Shown here: piece after piece, positions 41,042 through 49,809 of the stretch
How the letters are laid out: every line of letters starts with the position of its first letter
Position numbering within the stretch: position 1 is the stretch's first letter
From: Pseudomonadota bacterium
GTDB taxonomy: Bacteria; Desulfobacterota; Syntrophorhabdia; Syntrophorhabdales; Syntrophorhabdaceae
Direction: 5' to 3'
Assembly (NCBI GenBank): GCA_026388255.1
Contig: JAPLKC010000102.1
Location: 1 to 64,000 of the forward strand
DNA: 64,000 nucleotides
The notes under the pieces: generated by a model
What the model was told of the DNA's origin: nothing
Databases searched by the model: none
Seen by the model: the letters and a program-made list of their open reading frames with translations, nothing else
Position numbers and translations under genes: made by a program

Positions 41042-42849
41042 TGGCCGCCTCCCATCTCTATCACATGTCTCGGGCATGTGGAGGCGCAAATGCCGCAGCC
41101 CTTGCAGTAATCGGCTTTCACGCTGTACCCGTCATTTTCTGCCTTTATTATGGAAATGTCCGGACATAGCAGAAAACAGAGGTCGCATCGGGTACATTTT
41201 CCGCAATAGAAGCACCTTTTAGCTTCTTCAACTGCATTCGATACATCTAATCCTTTATTAACTTCCTCAAAACCCTGAATCCTCAATTTCGGAAGGGTCC
41301 TGTTTCCATGGTGGGACGGGGTCTTTCTATAGAGAAGTGTATTAATTTCTGAAAATTGTACAACACTTTTAAGGTTAATCCCCTGGATTTGAGATTCGGC
41401 TTGCTCCAATTTGCACCCTTTGAACTGTTCATCTCCAGAGTTCTGCCCCATGGAATGCGTATATGGCTGAAAGGATAACGAAGGCCCGGCCCCGAGCCGC
41501 AACAATGGGACGGCCTCTTCGGCCTTGCCGCCCGATGCATGGAGGTGCATTGCAAGGGCCGCTTTTTTCCCGGAGGCAATGGCGTCAACAACAGCAGGTC
41601 TCTGTCTGATTAAATCGCCGCCAGCGTAAATGCCCCCGATTCGGGTCATACCAAATTCATTTACATAAACCTTATTGAAATCCCCATCGAGGATTTCTGA
41701 CGTAAAGGGACCAACATCGGGTATCTGCCCGATTGCCACAATTGCAAGATCAGCCTCAAGAACCAGGTCTTTACCCCTTGCGGGTATCATTGTGTAAATA
41801 CCGGTCTGCGGGTCTTTCCGTACTTTTGTCCTGCTTAAGCGGATATGCTCCAAACCCTTGTCAAGTACGATAAATTCTGCCGGTTTATAGCCCCCTGTTA
41901 TTTTAATCCCTTCCTCACGGGCTTCTTTGATGCTTTCCTGGATAGCAGGGAAATCATCGAGGGCTTCAGGGGCAACCATGGTAACTTTAACACCGGGGGC
42001 GCATATACGCAGGGCAACTCTTGCAACATCCACGGCAACATCGCCGCCGCCGATAACCACAACATGCCTCTTGTGCTTATACCTGCTGCCTTTAGCGCTA
42101 TCTGAGAGGAAATCAAGTCCGTGCAACACATCCTGTGCATCCTCGCCCGGAGCACCTGCTTTCCTCGGAATCCATGCCCCCACAGAGAGGAAGAGAAAAT
42201 CATATGCAGATTTAATGTAATTCAACATCTTCCGGTCAACATTTATACCCGTCTCTATGTCTATTCCCAGAGAACCTATCCTGTTTATCTCTTTTTTCAG
42301 TATATCCTTGGGTAGCCGGTAGTCGGGAATCCCGTATCTCAGGACTCCGCCGGGCTCATCATACTTCTCGAATATTTTTACCCTGTGACCGAAACGTGCC
42401 AGAAAATATGCCGCGGACAGACCGGCCGGACCGGAACCGATAACAGCAATGTTTTTTGGGGTCGGAGCAACAGCGCTGAATATCTTCGGCGCAGCATTGC
42501 CGGATTCTGCTATCATGCGTTCGAGACTCCTTATTTCCACGGCCTCATCGTACTGGCCTCTGTTGCATTTAACCTGACACGGATGGTAACACACCCTGCC
42601 GCACACACCGGGAAGGGGGTTCTCCTGAAGAAGCAGTTCCAATGCATGATCAAAATCTTTCTCTGCAACCAGGGATAGAAAACCGGAAATATCGTTGCCT
42701 GCGGGACAGACCTCCCTGCATGGGGATATTTTCTCAACATAAAAAGGTTTTTTTGAGCTCCACTGTCCGGTCTTGAATATTTCCGTTGATCCTCTTGAAA
42801 AAATTGAGACAGCCTCTATATCCTTTATGGTTATTGCATGGTTATCCAT
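41038..42849 (-). CDS. FAD/iron-sulfur oxidoreductase (GltD-like) with C-terminal 2[4Fe-4S] ferredoxin domain
   Basis: The protein has 603 residues. It has an N-terminal helical cluster domain (CPAGNDISGF, PGVCGRVCYHPC), an FAD-binding Rossmann fold (GSGPAGLSAAYFLARFG with DEPGGVLRYGIPDYRLPKDI), an NAD(P)-binding fold (VIGGGDVAVDVARVA) and a final ferredoxin domain with CYFCGKCTRCDLCFLLCP and CKGCGICASTCP. It probably takes electrons from the 2-oxoacid enzyme and passes them to NAD(P) or bifurcates, and its ferredoxin domain replaces a separate delta subunit. It is encoded between the gamma and alpha genes with overlaps at both ends, so it is an obligate part of this complex, much as PadH-like subunits are in phenylglyoxylate dehydrogenase. 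Confidence 0.85.
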   Translation of the reverse strand: MDNHAITIKDIEAVSIFSRGSTEIFKTGQWSSKKPFYVEKISPCREVCPAGNDISGFLSLVAEKDFDHALELLLQENPLPGVCGRVCYHPCQVKCNRGQYDEAVEIRSLERMIAESGNAAPKIFSAVAPTPKNIAVIGSGPAGLSAAYFLARFGHRVKIFEKYDEPGGVLRYGIPDYRLPKDILKKEINRIGSLGIDIETGINVDRKMLNYIKSAYDFLFLSVGAWIPRKAGAPGEDAQDVLHGLDFLSDSAKGSRYKHKRHVVVIGGGDVAVDVARVALRICAPGVKVTMVAPEALDDFPAIQESIKEAREEGIKITGGYKPAEFIVLDKGLEHIRLSRTKVRKDPQTGIYTMIPARGKDLVLEADLAIVAIGQIPDVGPFTSEILDGDFNKVYVNEFGMTRIGGIYAGGDLIRQRPAVVDAIASGKKAALAMHLHASGGKAEEAVPLLRLGAGPSLSFQPYTHSMGQNSGDEQFKGCKLEQAESQIQGINLKSVVQFSEINTLLYRKTPSHHGNRTLPKLRIQGFEEVNKGLDVSNAVEEAKRCFYCGKCTRCDLCFLLCPDISIIKAENDGYSVKADYCKGCGICASTCPRHVIEMGGGQ

Positions 42850-43402
42850 CTATTGCGCCTCCGTAAAAAAGTCGGGTTACTTCATATGCCCTCCGGGCGG
42901 CAGCAACATTCTCTTCAATCTTGGCAGGAACAGTTTCCTTGATCGCTTTTTCCAGATATTCCATGGGTATGGCGCCACTTGCCTTAGCGTATGCCCCGAG
43001 CATTGCTGTATTGATCATAGCCCCCATACCCAGGTCTTCAGAAATCGAAAGGGCATCCACAAGTGCAAGACGGAACTTCCGTAAGGCTTTAAATCCATTT
43101 GTAGTAAGGGCATCGTTGATGAGGATGAGCCCGCCGGGTTTTAATATTGCATCAATCTCCTTTTCGTCAACCAGGTCCGGGGCCATAAAAATAACCTCGT
43201 CAGGCCTTATAATTTCACACTTAAGGAGGATTTTTTTATCATCAACCCTCAAGAAACTCGCAACAGGAGCGCCCCGTCTCTCACCGCCAAAGAGGGAAAA
43301 GCACTGCGGGTATTTCCCCATGCTGAAGAAAACCTTTGCCAGTATCTGGGATGCGATTACCGCTCCCTGTCCTCCCCGGCCGTAAAATTTGATTTCAACC
43401 AT
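42842..43402 (-). CDS. 2-oxoacid:ferredoxin oxidoreductase, gamma subunit
   Basis: The 186-residue protein carries the gamma-domain signature VEIKFYGRGGQGAVIASQIL and FSLFGGERRGAPVASFLRV, which bind the CoA-side of the reaction. The ATG at 43,402 follows AGGGGCAGG and overlaps the GntR gene by eight bases. It is the first structural gene of the operon and the third essential subunit of the oxidoreductase. Confidence 0.9.
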   Translation of the reverse strand: MVEIKFYGRGGQGAVIASQILAKVFFSMGKYPQCFSLFGGERRGAPVASFLRVDDKKILLKCEIIRPDEVIFMAPDLVDEKEIDAILKPGGLILINDALTTNGFKALRKFRLALVDALSISEDLGMGAMINTAMLGAYAKASGAIPMEYLEKAIKETVPAKIEENVAAARRAYEVTRLFYGGAIDG

Positions 43403-44114
43403 TGTCTGCCTGCCCCTTTTCTGAAGACATAGCGCTGGTTCCATCCGCATTGCTTTTCTCGAATGCATAGCGGAGCGTATCTTTTTTTGACTGTTCAAGG
43501 TGGTAAGTTATTGCCTCATTTACCTTTTGAATATCGCCTGCTTCAATCGCCTCAAGTATCCCTTTGTGACCGTCTATGGCACGCAAGACAACGTCTTTTA
43601 GAAATATGCTCTGCGCCCTGTATCTCAGCATATGCCGTCTTAGAGTCTGTGTTAACTCAAGCAAACGTTCGCTGCCGCTATGTTTCGAAATAATTTCATG
43701 AAACTGGCCATCCAACTCAACAAAGGCCTTTACATTTCCCTTTTCAACCTCAATTTCAGCGGCTGCTATATTTTTTGACAACTCTTTTGTAAGCTTTTTA
43801 TGCGCCTTTTGTATTGCCCAGCGGGCAGCCAGACCTTCCAATAAAGCACGGATCTCGCATATCTGTGATACATCCTCCTCGCTTATAGGCTTAACCATGT
43901 AACCCACACTCGGTATTGATGTAATAAGTCTCTCAAGTTCAAGGCTATGAAGCGCTTCCCTTACAGGGGTCCTTGATGTTCCGATCTCCTCGGCAATCTT
44001 TGCTTCTATTAACCGTTCATTGGGGGCCATTATACCGCTTAAAATCATCTCACGGATGTGGCTGTATACCTTTCTTCGTATTGTTATGTCTTTATTTATC
44101 AATAACTTCTTCAT
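43395..44114 (-). CDS. GntR/FadR-type regulator (FCD domain) of the operon
   Basis: The 239-residue protein has an N-terminal winged helix (VYSHIREMILSGIMAPNERL, EAKIAEEIGTSRTPVREAL) followed by an FCD ligand-binding domain with conserved acid and histidine metal ligands (ELDGQFHEIISKHSG, RAIDGHKGILEAIEAGD). FCD regulators sense organic acids such as lactate, pyruvate or glycolate. The first gene of the operon, it overlaps the gamma-subunit gene. A 7-1-7 palindrome (44,118-44,132) covers its own promoter, so it is likely autoregulated and released by the operon's substrate. The start codon is two bases from the predicted transcript start. Confidence 0.9.
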   Translation of the reverse strand: MKKLLINKDITIRRKVYSHIREMILSGIMAPNERLIEAKIAEEIGTSRTPVREALHSLELERLITSIPSVGYMVKPISEEDVSQICEIRALLEGLAARWAIQKAHKKLTKELSKNIAAAEIEVEKGNVKAFVELDGQFHEIISKHSGSERLLELTQTLRRHMLRYRAQSIFLKDVVLRAIDGHKGILEAIEAGDIQKVNEAITYHLEQSKKDTLRYAFEKSNADGTSAMSSEKGQADNG

Positions 44115-44117
44115 ATT

Positions 44118-44152
44118 GGGATACTGTACCCCGGTTTAAAATTAATTGTCAA
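44118..44152 (-). promoter_or_regulatory. Promoter and operator of the 2-oxoacid operon
   Basis: On the minus strand TTGACA (44,152-44,147), 18 bp and TACAGT (44,128-44,123) form the promoter. The imperfect palindrome GGGGTAC-A-GTATCCC (44,132-44,118) covers the -10 element and is a likely GntR operator. The start codon at 44,114 leaves almost no leader. Confidence 0.65.
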
Positions 44153-44353
44153 TATTATTTTATAACAATATCAGTCATATACCGGCATTGTAACAGGTCA
44201 GAAATTATATCTTTTTCATTTCGTGTACTTTGAAGTGGAATGTAGCACGTGGTTTTCATGATGTCCGTGAATATCTTCATAAGATCAGTACAATTCAGGT
44301 TTAAACCTCTGCAGATCTCTAAAAATGCCGTCATTAAGCCTTCCCCGGAGTGG

Positions 44354-44368
44354 GGGTACCCGCGGGTG
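44354..44368 (+). repeat. Dispersed 15-bp repeat, copy 2
   Basis: GGGTACCCGCGGGTG, identical to copies at 32,053 and (inverted) 62,368. It lies 16 bases before a 28-bp palindrome. Confidence 0.65.
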
Positions 44369-44383
44369 CAGGAGGCTATGATT

Positions 44384-44411
44384 GTAGAGACGCAAAATTT
44401 TGCGTCTCTAC
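44384..44411. repeat. Perfect 28-bp palindrome, possible terminator
   Basis: GTAGAGACGCAAAA is followed directly by its complement. Palindromes with this GTAGAGACGCAAAATTTTGC core occur in many unrelated genomes as intergenic repeats. It overlaps the stop codon of the minus-strand gene at 44,408, and an AT centre with no loop makes a cruciform or hairpin possible. Confidence 0.7.
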
Positions 44412-45004
44412 GTAAGCTTCTCCGGGTCTGTGGATACAACATTTTTTTCCCAGTACAGTACTTTTCGTATTCTTTCCACGATGGATTTGATCATGTCGGG
44501 GTTTTTTATCGTCTCGGTTTCGCTCCATTGCCTCCAATCGCCCAGGAGTTCGTGATAGAGATCTGCGCATGCCTTGTGATATAAGACTTGCGGCTGGGGA
44601 TTCATCTGTGCTGCACATGCTTTAAGTTTATTATATAAAAGGTCTTTTTCCTTTTCGTTTTCCGTGTTAAAAACGATGACCTGTGTGTTTTTGCTCGCGT
44701 CACCGGACCCGAACCGTCCCTTTATATACATGTCTTCAGGCATATCTTTCTCAAATTCATATAAAAAACCGGTACATTCATCAATGTCGTTCAGCAACAC
44801 AACTATTTTCCAGCAACGAAAGGCGCTGCCAAGTTTAATTGCCGTCTTTCCTGCTGAAAGTTGTTCGTAAAGATTTGTTATGCAGGGAACACATTTTCCA
44901 TATATATCGTTCTTTGTCCTTTTAAGCCTTGGATCGGTTTCAAAGCTTACCCATTTTGTCTTGCTCTTTGCAAAATATCGTTTGTCTATATATAGTTTTC
45001 CCAT
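44408..45004 (-). CDS. Conserved-looking hypothetical protein
   Basis: The 198-residue soluble protein starts at the ATG at 45,004, supported by AGGA eight bases before; the longer reading from 45,058 overlaps xseA. No motif is recognised. It has a helical centre with ELSAGKTAIKLGSAFRCWKIVVLL, then IKGRFGSGDASKNTQVIVFNTENEKEK in parts, and a C-terminal region with DLYHELLGDWRQWSE. It lies 16 bases after xseA and is probably co-transcribed. No function is proposed. Confidence 0.6.
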   Translation of the reverse strand: MGKLYIDKRYFAKSKTKWVSFETDPRLKRTKNDIYGKCVPCITNLYEQLSAGKTAIKLGSAFRCWKIVVLLNDIDECTGFLYEFEKDMPEDMYIKGRFGSGDASKNTQVIVFNTENEKEKDLLYNKLKACAAQMNPQPQVLYHKACADLYHELLGDWRQWSETETIKNPDMIKSIVERIRKVLYWEKNVVSTDPEKLT

Positions 45005-45020
45005 AAACCAGATTCCTGTG

Positions 45021-46232
45021 TTACAGGCGTTTATCCATGACAGTACAATCGGCCTCACCTTTGTGTAGTTTTACAAGCAGTTCCTCGCCCCTGACAATCT
45101 GATCTGCGCGGACAACAACCTCTTTAGTATCCTTCTTTATTGTGATACTGTAGCCCCTCCTTAAAATATTGTCGGGATTCAGGTCTGATATCCTCTGGGT
45201 AAGCGTGTCGACTTGCCCCTTTTTACCCCTGAAATATAAAGAAAAACCGTGTATCATGTTATTTAGCAACTCATCCAGATACATCCGGTAATCTGTAAAC
45301 AGTCTTTTCCTCTCTTTTAACTCCATAGACCCCTGATAAAGAAGGAATCTTGACCTTTCGAGCCTGTTACTGATTCCCTTTTTCAGCTTTTTCTCCATAT
45401 CAAGGATTGCATCGAGAAATTCTGCCTTGTTCCTCACAACAATATCGGCAGCAGCAGTCGGTGTGGGCGCTCTTACATCTGCAGCAAAATCGGCTATGGT
45501 AAAATCTACTTCATGTCCAACAGCAGACACAACAGGTATTTCCGATGAGAATATGGCCCTTGCCACGACCTCCTCATTGAAGGGAGCCAAATCTTCCAGA
45601 GAGCCTCCTCCCCGGCCTACAATGATAACATCTGCCTCTTTTGTCCTGTTGAAATAGTTGATTCCTTCAGCAATTTCATAACATGCGTCATCGCCCTGAA
45701 CCTTAACAGGATATATTAATACGGACATATTTTCATATTTTCCATATATAACCTTTAGCATATCCCTTATGGCCGCACCTGCCGGCGAGGTCACAATGCC
45801 GATTAACTTTGGCAATAATGGCAACTGTTTTTTCCGCTCGGCATCAAAAAGCCCTTCTTTCAGCAACTTTTCTTTAAGCTTCTGGAATTTCAATTGCAGA
45901 AGTCCCTGGCCCTGCACCTCTATGGCGTCCACAAGCAGTCGGTACTCGCCTCTTTTTTCATATACATCCACCCTGCCTTTGCAGATGACGGCCGAGCCGT
46001 CTTCTATCATGTTTTCAGAATACTTGTCCCAAAAATTGAAAACTACAGCCTTGATCATTGCATTATCATCCTTCAGCGTAAAATAAAGGTGTCCCGAAGG
46101 ATAGAGTTTGAAATTAGAAATCTCCCCTTGTACCAGCACATCCCTGAATTGGCTGTTAATGGATTGCCGTATCTGTGAGGTGAGGGCGGATACCGTATAG
46201 ACCTGGATTTGCCATGGAGAAGGTTTTTTCAT
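45021..46232 (-). CDS. xseA: Exodeoxyribonuclease VII large subunit
   Basis: The 403-residue protein has an N-terminal OB-fold (YTVSALTSQIRQSINSQFRDVLVQGEISNF, read in parts) that binds single-stranded DNA, then the catalytic domain with LLPKLIGIVTSPAGAAIRDML, DVIIVGRGGGSLEDLAPFNEE and VSAVGHEVDFTIADFAADVRAPTPTAAA in parts. The C terminus is a coiled coil that binds XseB. The enzyme degrades single-stranded DNA from both ends in mismatch and recombination repair. The small subunit gene xseB is not adjacent. Confidence 0.95.
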   Translation of the reverse strand: MKKPSPWQIQVYTVSALTSQIRQSINSQFRDVLVQGEISNFKLYPSGHLYFTLKDDNAMIKAVVFNFWDKYSENMIEDGSAVICKGRVDVYEKRGEYRLLVDAIEVQGQGLLQLKFQKLKEKLLKEGLFDAERKKQLPLLPKLIGIVTSPAGAAIRDMLKVIYGKYENMSVLIYPVKVQGDDACYEIAEGINYFNRTKEADVIIVGRGGGSLEDLAPFNEEVVARAIFSSEIPVVSAVGHEVDFTIADFAADVRAPTPTAAADIVVRNKAEFLDAILDMEKKLKKGISNRLERSRFLLYQGSMELKERKRLFTDYRMYLDELLNNMIHGFSLYFRGKKGQVDTLTQRISDLNPDNILRRGYSITIKKDTKEVVVRADQIVRGEELLVKLHKGEADCTVMDKRL

Positions 46233-46296
46233 ATATTGATATTAATCGTAGAACGTTTGGTATACAGAAAAACCAAAAATACATCCACGCGCTACA

Positions 46297-47589
46297 TTAT
46301 TTTTTTAAATAATCCTTCATTATTTTCATCGAGCAGAATTCGCCGCACATGCTGCAAACATCATCGCGGAGATTTCTCTCTTTCCTGAAATTCTTTATCT
46401 TATCCGGGTCAATGGCGCACCGGATCTGCCCTTCCCAGTCAAGGGCCTTCCTGTATCCGGACATTGCCTTGTCGCGCTCCAAGGCCTTTTGATTACCCCT
46501 TGCCAGGTCTGCTGCATGGGCTGCGATCTTAGTTACTATAACACCCTCTCTTACATCTTCCGGCGTTGGGAGGCCAAGGTGTTCCGAAGGCGTGACATAG
46601 CAGAGAAAATCGGCCCCATAGTACCCCGCAAGGGCTCCGCCGATAGCTGAAGTAATGTGGTCATAACCCGGCGCAATATCAGTTACCACGGGCCCGAGCA
46701 CATAAAAAGGCGCGTCATTACATATCCTTTTCTGTAGCAGGATATTCATTTCTATCTGGTTTATCGGCACATGCCCGGGGCCTTCGATCATCACCTGCAC
46801 CCCGTTCTTTATTGCCTCTGCACAGAGTTCGCCGAGGATGATAAGCTCCTCTATCTGTCCCCTGTCGGTTGCATCGGCAATACATCCCGGTCTTAAACCG
46901 TCGCCAAGGCTCAAAGTCATATCATATTTTTTTGCAATCTTAATAAGCCGGTCAAACTGCTCATACAAGGGGTTTTCCTTCTTGTTCACTATCATCCATT
47001 CCGTAAGAAAAGCACCCCCTCTGCTTACGATATCCGTTATCCTGCCCTGTTTTCTAAGACGTTCTATTGAGCCTTGAGTGACTCCGCAGTGAACTGTAAC
47101 AAAATCCACGCCATCAGCCCCATGCCGCTCTATGACGTCAAAGAGGTCGTCAGGCTCCATATTGGTGATAGCTTTCCTCTTCTTTACCGTTTCCACCGCT
47201 GCCTGATATATGGGGACCGTGCCAAGGGGGATACCGGCCTCTTCTATGATTGTCTTTCTGATCTCGTCTAGGTTGCCACCTGTACTTAGATCCATCACCG
47301 CATCTGCACCGGCCTCTTTTGCCATCCTCAGTTTTTCCAGCTCCACTTTGATATCTATCTTTTCCGTTGATGTCCCGATATTGGCATTTACTTTTACGCT
47401 CAGGCCTTTCCCAACCCCCTTAGGTGTGAAATTCTTATGTTTGTTATTGGCAAGGATTGTTGCCTTACCTGAGGCGATGTATTCCCGTAAAAGTGCTTTA
47501 TCAATGCCTTCATCCACCGCAACACGCTCCATAATTTCCGTGATCGTTCCTTTGCGTGCAGCAATCAATTGATTATTCTGATTCTTCAT
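46297..47589 (-). CDS. thiC: Phosphomethylpyrimidine synthase ThiC
   Basis: This 430-residue radical-SAM enzyme makes the pyrimidine part of thiamine (HMP phosphate) from aminoimidazole ribotide. The C-terminal CSMCGEFCSMK carries the three cysteines of its cluster (CxxCxxxxC). Other family motifs are MEIEGPGHVPINQIEMN and SLGDGLRPGCIADATDRGQ in parts. The length is that of the short bacterial/archaeal form. Its start overlaps thiDN by four bases, so it is part of the thiamine operon. I see no TPP riboswitch upstream of the operon. Confidence 0.95.
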   Translation of the reverse strand: MKNQNNQLIAARKGTITEIMERVAVDEGIDKALLREYIASGKATILANNKHKNFTPKGVGKGLSVKVNANIGTSTEKIDIKVELEKLRMAKEAGADAVMDLSTGGNLDEIRKTIIEEAGIPLGTVPIYQAAVETVKKRKAITNMEPDDLFDVIERHGADGVDFVTVHCGVTQGSIERLRKQGRITDIVSRGGAFLTEWMIVNKKENPLYEQFDRLIKIAKKYDMTLSLGDGLRPGCIADATDRGQIEELIILGELCAEAIKNGVQVMIEGPGHVPINQIEMNILLQKRICNDAPFYVLGPVVTDIAPGYDHITSAIGGALAGYYGADFLCYVTPSEHLGLPTPEDVREGVIVTKIAAHAADLARGNQKALERDKAMSGYRKALDWEGQIRCAIDPDKIKNFRKERNLRDDVCSMCGEFCSMKIMKDYLKK

Positions 47590-48914
47590 GGTCTTATCAT
47601 CTCCATTTTATTTATTAACTCAAGAGGGTCTTTTGCGAAAAGCCTTATAATAGGTTCTTTTCCAACATCACCCAGGTCATAAATTATATCCGGCGGCTGA
47701 TCTGCCCTTTTTAACACCTCTTCAGTCAAATAATCGAGGCTTTTCCCCTCTGCTTCTTTCAGCTTTTCAGGCTCGCTTTTTCTGTCAAAAAACAACACAT
47801 TCATGGCAGACTCGTGGGCTTTTTCGATTATTGCCCTGTCATATCTCACGCTGACGCACGACCTTATATGGGGGTAATATTTCAGAAAGGTGAGAATCAG
47901 CCTTGCCACATGGGATGACGCGCCAAAGGCAGGTTCTCCCTTTATAAGTATCTTCCCATTATTTATACCTATCCTTCCGGGAAAGGCAGCTATATCTTCA
48001 ATCCCTCTTGCATCCCTTATCGCATAACCCATGTTCATCTGCACTGCCGGTATCAAATCGGCCATATTAAGTCTGCACAGCATCTCACCGGCTTCCTTCA
48101 TGGCCTGAAGTACGCCCCATCTGTCGGAGCATCTGCTGTTTGTTATACCGGAAGATGTATAGAAATATCCGTCAATGTCTATCCTGTAGCTGTCTTCCAG
48201 CAACTCTTCCATGACCTTTTCCGATGCAAGGAAGGCCTCTTTCTTATCATAGCCATGGACAAGGAAGGCAGTTATGAGAGAGGAGAATGCGCAGCCTGTA
48301 CCGTGTACTTCCTGGTTAATCCTGTGTTTTTTCCAGGAGGTAAATTCCTTGCCGTCGAAGAACAGGTCAATGGGTTCGCCTGTCAGGTGCCCTCCTTTTA
48401 CAACAACAGCCCCGGGTCCCATATCAAATATGTCTTTTGCACAGGCCTCCATGTCTTCAAGGGTTTCTACCTCTTTCCCGATGATAAAAGACGCCTCCGG
48501 CAGATTCGGGGTAACAACATCTGCCACGGGGAATATTTGCTCTATCAGGCATTGCAGCCCCTCATCGCTTAAAAGCCGTGTCCCGTTCTTTGATGCCATA
48601 ACAGGATCAACAACAAGGACAGGGTTGTCAAGACCGCTTAAAATATATGCAATCCTCTCTACATAAGCCTCGTTCCATACAACGCCGATCTTTATACCGT
48701 CAACAGGCGAACTTTTTTTTACCATATCCATCATCTCAAAAAACTGTGAATATGGTATGGGATATACATCCTGCACTCCCCGAGGTCCCTGGAGCACTAT
48801 ACACGTGGGCACGGATACACCATGTATGCCGAGAGCAGAAAATACATCGAGGTCCTTTGTAATACCTGCCCCGGTTGATGGGTCATAACCGGCTATGGTG
48901 AGAATTTTTTTCAT
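47586..48914 (-). CDS. thiD: ThiD-ThiN fusion: HMP-phosphate kinase and thiamine-phosphate synthase
   Basis: This is a 442-residue two-domain protein. Residues 1-260 are a ribokinase-fold kinase (TIAGYDPSTGAGITKDLDVFSALG, DPVMASKNGTRLL, and the anion hole HGTGCAFSSLITA) that phosphorylates HMP. Residues 270-442 are ThiN, the archaeal-type thiamine-phosphate synthase (PAVQMNMGYAIRDARG, VRYDRAIIEKA), which replaces ThiE. The fusion carries out two successive steps and so suits a compact operon. It overlaps the thi4 remnant upstream and thiC downstream. Confidence 0.9.
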   Translation of the reverse strand: MKKILTIAGYDPSTGAGITKDLDVFSALGIHGVSVPTCIVLQGPRGVQDVYPIPYSQFFEMMDMVKKSSPVDGIKIGVVWNEAYVERIAYILSGLDNPVLVVDPVMASKNGTRLLSDEGLQCLIEQIFPVADVVTPNLPEASFIIGKEVETLEDMEACAKDIFDMGPGAVVVKGGHLTGEPIDLFFDGKEFTSWKKHRINQEVHGTGCAFSSLITAFLVHGYDKKEAFLASEKVMEELLEDSYRIDIDGYFYTSSGITNSRCSDRWGVLQAMKEAGEMLCRLNMADLIPAVQMNMGYAIRDARGIEDIAAFPGRIGINNGKILIKGEPAFGASSHVARLILTFLKYYPHIRSCVSVRYDRAIIEKAHESAMNVLFFDRKSEPEKLKEAEGKSLDYLTEEVLKRADQPPDIIYDLGDVGKEPIIRLFAKDPLELINKMEMIRP

Positions 48915-49105
48915 TTGATCTTATCGGCAATAATATCTGCCACTTTCTTGCCGGACAGAAGCCTCCCGCCAAAAATAGGCCACGTCCTGTATGAGCCGAA
49001 AGCGGCATTGGCACTTATGCCTGCAACATTGAGTTCAAGACAGGCTAAAAGCTTTTCGGAATATCGCTCTATTATGGCCCTGGTAACAACCCTTTTGTTT
49101 ATCAT
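48911..49105 (-). pseudogene. Thi4-family thiazole synthase with a large internal deletion
   Basis: Only 64 residues remain. The first about 25 (VVTRAIIERYSEKLLACLE) match the start of Thi4 proteins and the last about 38 (NVAGISANAAFG, PIFGGRLLSGKKVADII) match the end. The intervening roughly 200 residues, including the FAD/NAD Rossmann fold and active site, are missing. The junction keeps the reading frame, so translation can still couple into thiDN. The protein cannot make the thiazole, so this step must come from ThiG/ThiH elsewhere or from salvage. Confidence 0.75.
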
Positions 49106-49293
49106 GGTCTATCCTTAGAGATGATTTACAAAAATATATCATATTTCTCAGTATGAGGGATATTAAAATCAGATTGAGCGGGTAAGCTGGTATCCGGTTA
49201 AAAATGGAACAGTACAATTATTGATTTTTGCAACTTTCTGGTATTACGGGATAATTGCTGATATTATATGAAAAACCCGGAAACCCCAGAATA

Positions 49294-49809
49294 TTAAGCG
49301 CCTTGGGCCAGTTTGAACTTTGTTAATATAAACCCTGCAACGCCTTCTATATCGTCTCTTTGAAAAACCGGGACATGGGTGGTAAAAGGGATATCCGTTA
49401 TGATGGCAACAAGATTTCTGTCATCGATACAGACAGGCTCTGCCCCCTCTTTCTTCGGATAAACCTCGATTTTGGGCATATCCTCTTTTTTATATCCTTC
49501 GGTGATGAGAAGATCAATGTCATCTATGTACCCGGAGATAATTTCTTCTATGGAAAGGTCTTTTTCAGTATCCTTAACCATTGCTATTTTTCCGGGGGAG
49601 GACAGTATCACGGTTTTTGCGCCTGCCTTTTTATGCCTGTATGTATCCTTGCCCGGTATATCAAACTCAAAATCATGAAGATGATGCTTGATAACAGCCA
49701 CCTTAATGTCTTTATACATAAGAACAGGTATAAGTTTTTCAATAAATGTTGTTTTTCCTGTTTTTGCCCTTCCCACTATAGAAATAACGGGGATTTTTAT
49801 TTTGTCCAT
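49294..49809 (-). CDS. mobB: Molybdopterin-guanine dinucleotide biosynthesis protein B
   Basis: The 171-residue protein has the P-loop GRAKTGKTTFIEKLI at residue 13 and DLLITEGYKKEDMPKIEV, typical of MobB. It is a GTPase that helps load nucleotide onto molybdopterin for molybdenum or tungsten enzymes such as formate dehydrogenase and aldehyde oxidoreductases. It overlaps the preceding Nudix gene by 13 bases. No mobA is adjacent. Confidence 0.9.
   Translation of the reverse strand: MDKIKIPVISIVGRAKTGKTTFIEKLIPVLMYKDIKVAVIKHHLHDFEFDIPGKDTYRHKKAGAKTVILSSPGKIAMVKDTEKDLSIEEIISGYIDDIDLLITEGYKKEDMPKIEVYPKKEGAEPVCIDDRNLVAIITDIPFTTHVPVFQRDDIEGVAGFILTKFKLAQGA

Noticed and set aside
49106-49293. Possible TPP riboswitch upstream of the thiamine operon
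   Set aside because: The conserved CTGAGA and ACCTGATCTGGNTAATNCCAGC-like parts are not both present; only an isolated CTGAGA is seen on the minus strand.
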